Below, in pieces: positions 1-4,764 of a DNA stretch of 5,200 nt; the stretch's first letter is position 1; every line of letters starts with the position of its first letter. Below the pieces are notes generated by a model. The model was not told where the DNA came from and made no database searches. It saw only the letters and a program-made list of their open reading frames with translations. Where the stretch lies: the NCBI GenBank assembly GCA_030598385.1, contig JAUVQB010000134.1, positions 1 through 5,200 of the forward strand. Direction: 5' to 3'. Made by a program: the position numbers and the translations under genes. This DNA is from Alphaproteobacteria bacterium (GTDB lineage Bacteria; Pseudomonadota; Alphaproteobacteria; Kiloniellales; JAKSDN01).

Positions 1-275
1 AGCGCCAGGTCGAGCTTGTCGACCCGAGCCATCTGCTCCTGCTGGGCGCCAGCTCGGTGCGCACCCTCTTGGCCCGCCAGGAGGGCATCCTCAAGCTGCG
101 CGGGCGCTGGGCGCACTATCAGCATGCCGGCCTGTCGCGCCCGATTCCAGCCATGCCGACCCTGCATCCGGCCTATCTCCTGCGCCAACCCGCCCAGAAG
201 CGTTTGGCGTGGCGTGACTTCTTGGCCTTCGCCCAGGCCTTCCACGCTGGTGAGGATCCGTTAACCTCTTCCTGA
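1..275 (+). CDS. Uracil-DNA glycosylase, family 4 type (3' end only)
   Basis: Only the last 90 codons are present; the gene enters from the left edge in the frame whose first full codon is at base 3. The protein would remove uracil from DNA in base excision repair. Seen: a GASSVRTLL helix, then GILKLRGRW and a MPTLHPAYLLRQP stretch, followed by a basic helix (AQKRLAWRDFLAF) and a short tail ending PLTSS. In family 4/5 glycosylases the HPxxLL motif near the C-terminus contributes to the DNA-contacting active-site loop, and a KLRGRW-like segment precedes it. The iron-sulfur cysteines and the N-terminal uracil-binding motif lie in the missing part, so family 4 rather than family 5 is inferred from the overall style of the tail. 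An internal ATG at 150 begins only the last 41 codons and is not a start. Confidence 0.88.
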   Translation, partial: RQVELVDPSHLLLLGASSVRTLLARQEGILKLRGRWAHYQHAGLSRPIPAMPTLHPAYLLRQPAQKRLAWRDFLAFAQAFHAGEDPLTSS

Positions 276-365
276 ATAAGCTGGGCCCGGCGCCGATTGA
301 ACGGGCCGAATATTGCGGGCGAACAGCGAATCGATTAGCGTAGCGTTTCTTGAGGGGTTTCCTGT

Positions 366-2243
366 GTGAATAGGTTTTCCTGCCTTATGCCGCCCGTTTC
401 AGGCCGGTTCCGAACAATCTTTGTGCGTGCCGGGGGATTGATCGCTGCCGCGCTGCTGGTCGTGAGTCCGGCGCTGCCGGCCCGCGCGGAGGCGCCGATC
501 CCGCCGATCCCGCCGATCCCAGTGGAAACGGCGCCCGCGGCCCTGCCTCAAACGCTCGGCCATCAGGACGCGCAGCTCTATCGCGAGATCTTCGCGCTGC
601 AGGCCGGGGGTAACTGGGCGGCCGCCAACGAGCGGATCGCCCGCCTCGACGACCGGGTGCTGATGGGCCACGTGCAGTTCCAGCGCTACATGCACCCGAC
701 CGCCTATCGCTCTAAATATAAAGAACTAAAGGCTTGGATGGCTGACTATGCGGACCACCCGGACGCGCGCCGCGTCTACCGCCTTGCCCTGAAGCGTCGG
801 CCCAGCGGTGCGGCCAAGCCCAAGCCTCCGGCTTCGGTGAAGGTCGAGCTTTTGGGCGAAGCCCGCGTTGCGCCCTACAAGTCGACCAAGAAGCTGAGCA
901 AGTCCCAACGCCGCCAGGCCCGCGCGCTCAAGCGGCAGGTCCGGCGCAATGTCCTGCGCACCCGGCTCACGGTCACCGAAAAGCTGCTCGCGGGCCCGGA
1001 GGCGCGCAAGCTGCTGGACAGCGTCGAGCTCGACCGGGCCTTCGGCCAGGTCGCGGCCGGCTGGTACTATTACGGCAAGCCAGACAAGGCTTACCGCCTG
1101 GCGGCTTCCGCCGCCGAACGCTCCGGCCACGAGGCGCCGCTGGCCCTCTGGATCGCCGGCCTGGCGGCCTGGCGGCTCGGAGACGTCCAATCCGCGGTCG
1201 GGCATTTCGAGCGGCTCGCCCAGTCGCACCGCACCGCGGGGCGGAACCGGAGCGCCGGCGCCTATTGGGCGGCCCGCAGCCATTTGCGGCTGCGCAATCC
1301 GGGCAAGGCCAGCGAGTGGCTGCTGCTCGCCGCGGATTTCCCGCGCACCTTTTACGGCCTGCTCGCACAGCGCGCCCTCGGCATGGAGATCGACGGCCCC
1401 CGGCTGCTCGCGCGCTTCGACCGGGCTCAATCCCAGCGCCTGCTGGCCGATCCCGCCGCGCGCCGGGCCATCGCCCTGCTCCAAACCGGCGAGCGGGCAC
1501 GGGCCGAAAGCGAGCTCGCCCGCCTGGACGGCGACGGCGATGAGGGCCTTGCCGCCGCCCTCTCGGCGCTCAACGACGCGGCCGGCTTCCCGGCACAGGC
1601 CATGCGCATCGCCCGCAGCCTGGTGACCGACGCCGGGCGTTGGAGCGGCCAGGACCTAGATGGCGCCCTCTATCCGATCCCGCCGTGGCAGCCGGAGCAG
1701 GGCTTCCAGGTCGACCGCGCGCTGATCTATGCCCTCATGCGGCAGGAATCCGCCTTCCGCCCCGACGCCAAGAGCCGCGACGGCGCCCGCGGCCTCATGC
1801 AGCTCTTGCCCAGCACGGCCAACTTCGTGGTGCGCAAGCGCAGCTTCCGGGGCCAGTCCCGCAATAAGCTGTTCGATCCGGCCCTCAATATCGACGTGGG
1901 CCAGCGCTACATCGATCACCTGCTGACCCACGACGGGATCGACGGCGACCTGCTGCGCATGGCCACCGCCTACAACGCCGGGCCGGGCAACCTCGCCAAG
2001 TGGCGCCGCAAGATGAGCGACGTGGACGACCCGCTTCTCTTCATCGAAAGCCTGCCGTCGCGCCAGACCCGGGATTTCGTCGAAAAGGTCGTGGCGAACC
2101 TCTGGATCTATCGCGGGCGCCTCGGCCAGCCGCTCCCCACGCTGGACGCCGTAGCCGCCGGCGATTGGCCCGCCTATACTCCGCTCGACCGGCCGGTTCA
2201 GGCCGCCGCCAGCGGAGGTGCGGCAAGCTATGGCGCCGAATGA
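366..2243 (+). CDS. Secreted Slt-type lytic murein transglycosylase
   Basis: This 625-residue periplasmic enzyme should cleave the MurNAc-GlcNAc bond of peptidoglycan to give 1,6-anhydro-muropeptides. Residues 1-41 form a signal peptide: basic residues, the hydrophobic run LIAAALLVV, and an ARA|EA cleavage site. The mature end starts with a PIPPIPPIP repeat. A helical superhelix domain follows, resembling the U/L domains of Slt70, including a YWAARSHLRL...FYGLLAQRALG stretch at about 299-340. A very basic segment lies at about 172-200. The catalytic SLT domain spans about 449-600: RQES with catalytic Glu461, GLMQLLPSTA (476-485), AYNAG (535-539) and a closing DFVEKVVANLWIYR. The length matches the family. 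I chose the GTG at 366 because TGAGGGG (351-357) lies 8 bases upstream; an in-frame ATG at 387 would still leave most of the signal peptide. The gene overlaps moaB. Whether it is soluble or anchored cannot be seen; there is no lipobox. Confidence 0.93.
   Translation: MNRFSCLMPPVSGRFRTIFVRAGGLIAAALLVVSPALPARAEAPIPPIPPIPVETAPAALPQTLGHQDAQLYREIFALQAGGNWAAANERIARLDDRVLMGHVQFQRYMHPTAYRSKYKELKAWMADYADHPDARRVYRLALKRRPSGAAKPKPPASVKVELLGEARVAPYKSTKKLSKSQRRQARALKRQVRRNVLRTRLTVTEKLLAGPEARKLLDSVELDRAFGQVAAGWYYYGKPDKAYRLAASAAERSGHEAPLALWIAGLAAWRLGDVQSAVGHFERLAQSHRTAGRNRSAGAYWAARSHLRLRNPGKASEWLLLAADFPRTFYGLLAQRALGMEIDGPRLLARFDRAQSQRLLADPAARRAIALLQTGERARAESELARLDGDGDEGLAAALSALNDAAGFPAQAMRIARSLVTDAGRWSGQDLDGALYPIPPWQPEQGFQVDRALIYALMRQESAFRPDAKSRDGARGLMQLLPSTANFVVRKRSFRGQSRNKLFDPALNIDVGQRYIDHLLTHDGIDGDLLRMATAYNAGPGNLAKWRRKMSDVDDPLLFIESLPSRQTRDFVEKVVANLWIYRGRLGQPLPTLDAVAAGDWPAYTPLDRPVQAAASGGAASYGAE
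494..520 (+). repeat. Three tandem copies of a 9-bp unit (gccgatccc)
   Basis: Three perfect head-to-tail copies of gccgatccc lie just after the signal peptide region of the transglycosylase gene and encode the PIP-PIP-PIP run at residues 44-52. The unit is a multiple of three, so gain or loss of a copy would keep the frame and only lengthen or shorten a proline-rich tether at the mature N-terminus. Confidence 0.8.
2214..2218 (+). promoter_or_regulatory. Ribosome binding site of moaB inside the transglycosylase gene
   Basis: GGAGG lies 11 bases before the ATG at 2230 and is itself coding sequence of the upstream gene. An in-frame GTG at 2218 overlaps this Shine-Dalgarno element and therefore cannot be served by it. 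This decides the start in favour of the ATG. Confidence 0.65.
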
Positions 2244-2769
2244 CGAGGGTTATGACGAGCGATCCTTCGTTCCCGTCAACATCGCGGTCTTGACCGTTTC
2301 AGATACCCGTGATCTCGCGACCGACAAGTCCGGGCGCGCCCTTCAGGAGCTGGCCGAGGCCGACGGCCATCATGTGGTCGCGCGGGAGATCGTCGAGGAC
2401 ACCGCCGCAACCATCACCGCCAAGCTCAAGGCCTGGATCGCCGATCCCGAGATCGATGTGGTGATTTCGACCGGCGGCACGGGGCTCACCGGCCGCGACG
2501 TCACGCCGGAGGCCTTCAAGGCGGTGATGGAAAAGGAGATCGAGGGCTTCGGCGAGCTGTTCCGCTGGATCAGTTTTCAGAAGATCGGCACCTCCACGAT
2601 GCAGAGCCGCGCCATCGGCGGCCTCGCCCAAGGCACCTACCTCTTCGCCCTGCCCGGCTCGCCCGGCGCCTGCCGCGACGGCTGGCGCGAGATCCTGAGC
2701 GCCCAGCTCGACTACCGCCACAAACCCTGCAACCTGGTCGAGCTCATGCCCCGGCTGCGGGAGACGTGA
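2230..2769 (+). CDS. moaB: Molybdenum cofactor biosynthesis protein MoaB
   Basis: This 179-residue cytoplasmic protein belongs to the MoaB/MogA (MoCF) fold family, which binds molybdopterin; many members adenylylate it ahead of molybdate insertion. Seen: the opening strand NIAVLTVSDTRD (17-28); the hallmark TGGTGLTGRDVTPEAF motif at 81-96, with Asp90 at the position expected for the catalytic or metal-contacting acid; SRAIGG (126-131); and LPGSPGA (141-147). It is full length for MoaB, with a family-typical ending of CNLVELMPRLR. The ATG at 2230 is preferred because GGAGG is correctly placed upstream; a GTG at 2218 would add four residues. The gene overlaps the transglycosylase end by 14 bases in another frame, so translational coupling is likely. 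Whether it takes the MogA role here cannot be told from this window. Confidence 0.95.
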   Translation: MAPNDEGYDERSFVPVNIAVLTVSDTRDLATDKSGRALQELAEADGHHVVAREIVEDTAATITAKLKAWIADPEIDVVISTGGTGLTGRDVTPEAFKAVMEKEIEGFGELFRWISFQKIGTSTMQSRAIGGLAQGTYLFALPGSPGACRDGWREILSAQLDYRHKPCNLVELMPRLRET

Positions 2770-2813
2770 GGCCGGGTGGTGGGATAGGGAGCGCCACTCC
2801 GATTCCGGCCATC

Positions 2814-2830
2814 GCGCGGTTAGGCCGCGC
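2814..2830 (+). terminator. Possible U-less hairpin downstream of moaB
   Basis: Perfect inverted repeat gcgcgg / ccgcgc with a 5-base loop, 45 bases after the moaB stop and before the FNR-type box. No T-run follows, so it is not a canonical intrinsic terminator. It could still end or protect the slt-moaB transcript and separate it from the next transcription unit. Confidence 0.35.
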
Positions 2831-2842
2831 CGCCATGCCCAC

Positions 2843-2856
2843 TTGATCCAAATCAA
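2843..2856 (+). promoter_or_regulatory. Perfect FNR/FixK/Anr-type binding site
   Basis: TTGATccaaATCAA matches the FNR-family consensus TTGAT-N4-ATCAA at all ten defined positions. It lies between moaB and the 44-codon ORF starting at 2934, which is the only downstream gene on this strand. If RNA synthesis starts near 2891, the site is centred at -41.5, the standard position for class II activation by FNR. A weak -10-like TAAGTT (2879-2884) fits that start. By simple counting, a ten-base match is expected about 0.005 times in a window of this size. Which regulator binds (FNR, FixK, Anr or Dnr type) cannot be told from the site. Confidence 0.75.
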
Positions 2857-2921
2857 AGCCGCTTGACCTGCCGTGTCCTAAGTTTGCTCGCACAGCAATC
2901 GATTAGAGCGCGGGCCAGTCT

Positions 2922-2930
2922 GGGAGAGGG
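2922..2930 (+). promoter_or_regulatory. Ribosome binding site of the 44-codon ORF
   Basis: The purine stretch gggagaggg ends 3 bases before the ATG at 2934. Its GGGAG core (2922-2926) ends 7 bases before the ATG, a good Shine-Dalgarno spacing. Together with the upstream FNR-type box it supports translation of this short frame. Confidence 0.55.
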
Positions 2931-2933
2931 CGA

Positions 2934-3068
2934 ATGGAGCTTTGGGAAATCGGTTTCGGTGTGGGAGTCGTTGTGGTCTTCGCGGTCTTCATGATCGCGC
3001 TCGCCCTGGCATCGTGGAATTCGACCGCTCCAAGCGCTGACAGGAGGCGGTGCGGGCCGCCGCCCTAG
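2934..3068 (+). CDS. Small single-helix membrane protein, putatively FNR-regulated (44 aa)
   Basis: I do not recognise this protein. The 44-residue frame begins MELWEIGFG, continues with a strongly hydrophobic stretch (about residues 6-27, rich in V, F, A and L, ending ALALASW) that should span the membrane once, and ends in a short arginine- and proline-rich tail with one Cys (Cys40). The tail predicts a cytoplasmic C-terminus by the positive-inside rule. Support for it being real: an ATG with a well-spaced GGGAG, about 75% G/C third codon positions like its neighbours, and a perfect FNR-type box 78 bases upstream with no other downstream gene. Single-helix small subunits exist in bacterial terminal oxidases (CydX, CcoQ), but no diagnostic residue ties it to either. 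Its TAG stop overlaps the convergent gene's stop by sharing CTAG. A non-coding or dual-function small RNA is the alternative. Confidence 0.6.
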   Translation: MELWEIGFGVGVVVVFAVFMIALALASWNSTAPSADRRRCGPPP

Positions 3069-3082
3069 CGGTCGCGCACCGC
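3047..3082. terminator. Dyad over two convergent stop codons
   Basis: Outer arms gcggtgcg (3047-3054) and cgcaccgc (3075-3082) are perfect 8-base complements. An inner ccgc/gcgg pair (3060-3063 with 3068-3071) brings the loop close to CTAG (3065-3068), the tetramer that holds the TAG stops of both the 44-codon ORF and the convergent SH3-protein gene. A hairpin could form in both transcripts and act as a bidirectional end. There is no T-tract, so function as an intrinsic terminator is uncertain. Confidence 0.4.
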
Positions 3083-3751
3083 GAGGCCGCCGCGCAGGAT
3101 CGCCTTGGCCCCGCCCCAGGGGCCGGCGCTGCGGATCCAGATCTGGTTGAAGGGTCCGCTGGTTCCCCGCCCGGCCAGCAGTTCGCCCTCGCGAGAGAGG
3201 CGCAGGCGCATCCGGCCGAAGAAGTCGTTCTTGCGGATGCGGCAGTCCACGGCCGCCGCATCGAAGCGGTAGCTCTTGGGGATCCGGCTCGCCAGGTTGA
3301 CCGTCCGCTCGCGGCCCAGCGGCCCGAGCAGGGTGCAGGCGCCCTTGATGTCCACCGCCGGCGTGCCGGTGATCTCCAACAGCAGCGGAGGGATGTAGGG
3401 CTCGGGGGCCGGCAGAGGCTCCAGCGGCAGGGCGGCCGGCTCCGGCCGCGGCGCCGGCACCAACTGGTCGGCCGGTACCCAGCCGAAGGCGTCGACCTCG
3501 CGGTAGACGCCGACCTTGACCCAATCCCCCTGTCGCGCGAACTCGACCAGCAAGTGCGCGGGTGTGAGGGTGAAAAGCGTGTTCGCCGTCTCTCTCGGCT
3601 GGGCGCGCAGGGCGACGCCGCTCCCGCTCACCGTGAACTCCTCGCCTGGCGAGGCATCTAGCGGCCGAGCCGCTAACAGCAGCAAGACGAGCATGAGCGC
3701 CGCGGCCGCGCTCGATCCAGTGCCTGCCCTCATCTTGTCTTTCGAGTACAT
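3065..3751 (-). CDS. Secreted SH3-domain protein with unrecognised C-terminal domain
   Basis: This 228-residue protein is predicted to be exported: a charged start (MYSKDKMR), the hydrophobic run AAAALMLVLLLLAA, and likely cleavage after LDA at residue 33. Residues 35-98 resemble a bacterial SH3 domain: VALRAQPRETANTLFTLTP, then GDWVKVGVYREVDAFGWVPADQL. Such domains often bind cell-wall peptides or act as periplasmic adaptors. A proline-rich linker (99-122) leads to a C-terminal domain (about 123-228) I cannot name. It is rich in beta-like segments and holds the only two cysteines, Cys139 and Cys170, which could form a disulfide in the periplasm. The ATG at 3751 has GGAAG 7 bases upstream; a second ATG at codon 7 has no good site. 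It lies 33 bases behind the SelW-like gene on the same strand, so co-transcription is likely. The substrate or partner is unknown. Confidence 0.82.
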   Translation of the reverse strand: MYSKDKMRAGTGSSAAAALMLVLLLLAARPLDASPGEEFTVSGSGVALRAQPRETANTLFTLTPAHLLVEFARQGDWVKVGVYREVDAFGWVPADQLVPAPRPEPAALPLEPLPAPEPYIPPLLLEITGTPAVDIKGACTLLGPLGRERTVNLASRIPKSYRFDAAAVDCRIRKNDFFGRMRLRLSREGELLAGRGTSGPFNQIWIRSAGPWGGAKAILRGGLAVRDR

Positions 3752-3767
3752 GTCATCGCTTCCGTGC

Positions 3768-3785
3768 GAGCCGCGCCCTCGGCTC
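3768..3785 (-). other. Intercistronic hairpin after the SelW-like gene
   Basis: Perfect 6-base arms gagccg and cggctc with a 6-base loop begin right at the stop codon of the SelW-like gene and end just before the GGAAG ribosome site (3764-3760 on this strand) of the SH3 gene. No T-run follows. It could be a processing or partial-termination element that sets different levels for the two genes. Confidence 0.35.
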
Positions 3786-4063
3786 TAGCGGTCGGAATGG
3801 CCGAGGTCCTTGTCCGGGGCGACCGTGTCGCGTAGGCGCTGCTTCAGCACCTTGATCTCCGGAAAGCCCCCCTCGACCTTACGGGACCAAACCACGTGAT
3901 CGCCCACCCGCACCTCGAAAATGCCGCCGGTGCCGGGGATCAGCGCCACCTCGCCTATGTCCTCCTCGAAGCTGGTCAGCAACTCCTGGCCCATCCAGGC
4001 CGCCCGCATGAGCCATCGGCATTGCCGACAATAGATGATTTCCACGCGCGGCAGAGTCGCCAT
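3785..4063 (-). CDS. SelT/SelW/SelH (Rdx) family CxxC protein
   Basis: This 92-residue cytoplasmic protein has the thioredoxin-like Rdx fold. The family is thought to serve thiol redox reactions, in animals as SelW with a CxxU motif. Seen: VEIIYCRQCRWLMRAAWMGQELL, with Cys12-x-x-Cys15 in the loop after the first strand; Cys15 takes the selenocysteine position, so this is the cysteine form and needs no SECIS. Next come EEDIGEVALIPGTGGIFEVRV and the family-typical WSRKVEGGFPEIKVLKQRLRD, ending DLGHSDR. The protein is full length. The ATG at 4063 is preceded by GGTGAG about 8-9 bases upstream. It is the first gene of a minus-strand pair with the SH3-domain gene and is divergent from the phosphatase gene. 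The redox partner of this bacterial branch is not established, so the role is family-level only. Confidence 0.92.
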   Translation of the reverse strand: MATLPRVEIIYCRQCRWLMRAAWMGQELLTSFEEDIGEVALIPGTGGIFEVRVGDHVVWSRKVEGGFPEIKVLKQRLRDTVAPDKDLGHSDR

Positions 4064-4093
4064 CGTTTGAGCTCACCATAATTTGTGAGGACG

Positions 4094-4108
4094 TCATCCG
4101 GCGGATGA
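4094..4108. promoter_or_regulatory. 15-bp palindrome in the divergent gap
   Basis: tcatccg-g-cggatga is a perfect 7-base inverted repeat around one central base. It lies 30 bases upstream of the SelW-like start and in the leader or promoter zone of the divergent phosphatase gene. The size and symmetry suit a dimeric regulator site. I do not recognise the motif, and no strong -10/-35 pair is visible next to it. Confidence 0.4.
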
Positions 4109-4122
4109 TAGCGCCGAAGGCG

Positions 4123-4140
4123 GCCATCGCCTATGATGGC
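4123..4140. repeat. Second inverted repeat in the divergent gap
   Basis: Arms gccatc (4123-4128) and gatggc (4135-4140) are perfect complements with a 6-base spacer. It sits 14 bases beyond the 15-bp palindrome between the SelW-like gene and the phosphatase gene. It could be a weak hairpin in the phosphatase leader or part of a composite operator; its short length makes chance possible. Confidence 0.25.
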
Positions 4141-4241
4141 GACGCCGCCGCGTCATGTCGCCCGCCCCGTCGCCCGCCCGGCGCGATAACGTTCGAGCCG
4201 ACATCCTTCAAGCGCTCTCGCCTGGGAAAGGACCAAGACAC

Positions 4242-4751
4242 GTGATCCACGTCTGCGGCCTCGCGGCTCTGCCGATCCTGACACAGGAATTGATGCCCAC
4301 CCACATGGTCTCCCTGCTGGGCGACGATCCCTTTCCCGGCACCCCGGACAGCGTCGTCCCGGGCGGCCACCTGAAGATCCAGATGCACGACATCAGCGAG
4401 CCCCAGCCGGGCTTCATCGCGCCCGAGCGCGAGCATCTGGAGGCTCTGCTCGACTTCGCCCAGCGGTGGCGGCAATCCGGCCCCCTCGTCATTCACTGCT
4501 ACGCCGGCATAAGCCGCTCGACCGCCGCCGCGCTCACCGTGTTGTGCTGCTACAACCAGGGCCGCGAGCGCGAGGCGGCTCGCCTGCTGCGCAAACGGGC
4601 GCCGCACGCCTACCCGAACCAGCGCATGATCGCGCTGGCCGACGATCTTTTGGGCTGTGGCGGCCGCCTGCAGGAGGCCGTGGACACCATGCCCGCGCCC
4701 GATTTCCTGGCGCCCTTGAAGTCCGTCGAGCTGCCGGCGCAGCTCGACTGA
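4242..4751 (+). CDS. Single-domain protein tyrosine/dual-specificity-like phosphatase
   Basis: This 169-residue cytoplasmic protein carries the Cys-dependent phosphatase signature HCYAGISRS at 85-93: nucleophile Cys86, five residues, then Arg92, with Ser93 after it. The acid-loop candidate is Asp50 in MHDISEP, at the spacing expected upstream of the P-loop. The opening strand VIHVCGLAALP and the later PNQRMIALADDLLGCGGRL resemble alphaproteobacterial tyrosine-phosphatase-family proteins of about 165-170 residues. I prefer the GTG at 4242 because AAAGGA (4227-4232) is 9 bases upstream and homologous proteins, as I recall them, begin at this strand. An in-frame ATG at 4155 would add 29 low-complexity residues and lacks a clear ribosome site. 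The gene diverges from the SelW-like gene and converges on the flavoprotein gene, with only 9 bases between stops. Substrate unknown; phosphotyrosine, phosphoserine or a small phosphate ester are all possible. Confidence 0.85.
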   Translation: MIHVCGLAALPILTQELMPTHMVSLLGDDPFPGTPDSVVPGGHLKIQMHDISEPQPGFIAPEREHLEALLDFAQRWRQSGPLVIHCYAGISRSTAAALTVLCCYNQGREREAARLLRKRAPHAYPNQRMIALADDLLGCGGRLQEAVDTMPAPDFLAPLKSVELPAQLD

Positions 4752-4764
4752 CGGCACCCGTCAG
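4748..4764. terminator. Perfect hairpin holding both convergent stop codons
   Basis: ctgacgg-cac-ccgtcag is a perfect 7-bp stem with a 3-base loop. The phosphatase TGA (4749-4751) lies in the left arm, and the flavoprotein TGA (4763-4761 on the minus strand) is its mirror image in the right arm. The hairpin forms in both transcripts and fits a shared transcript end. There is no T-run on either side, so strong intrinsic termination is not assured. Confidence 0.5.

Noticed and set aside
276..365. Sigma-70 promoter for the transglycosylase (TTGAAC at 297, AATATT at 309)
   Set aside because: The spacing of only 6 bases between the two elements is far too short, and no alternative pair is convincing.
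726..1484. 252-codon minus-strand frame
   Set aside because: It is antisense to the transglycosylase gene and has no recognisable motif; long open antisense frames are expected in GC-rich genes.
949..1626. 225-codon + strand frame in another phase
   Set aside because: It lies wholly inside the transglycosylase gene and has a Ser/Pro/Arg-rich composition typical of a frame-shifted GC-rich gene.
2299..2856. 185-codon minus-strand frame
   Set aside because: It is antisense to moaB, which is unambiguous; no domain is seen.
2863..2868. TTGACC as a -35 element for the 44-codon ORF
   Set aside because: No acceptable -10 lies 16-18 bases downstream; the FNR-type box with a class II layout explains the region better.
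2853..3524. 223-codon minus-strand frame
   Set aside because: It overlaps the SH3 gene in a different phase and reads as Arg/Gly/Pro/Ala-rich noise; the SH3 frame has the signal peptide and domain.
3050..3661. 203-codon + strand frame with AGGAGG (3042-3047) just before its GTG
   Set aside because: Only 2 bases separate AGGAGG from the GTG, and the whole frame is antisense to the SH3-domain gene, which has a signal peptide and a recognisable domain. The composition looks like a GC-rich shadow.
3796..4063. Selenocysteine-containing SelW-like protein
   Set aside because: The motif is Cys-Arg-Gln-Cys with an ordinary TGC codon and no in-frame TGA, so no selenocysteine insertion is needed.
4131..4757. 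208-codon minus-strand frame
   Set aside because: It is antisense to the phosphatase gene with its CX5R motif; no recognisable protein features.
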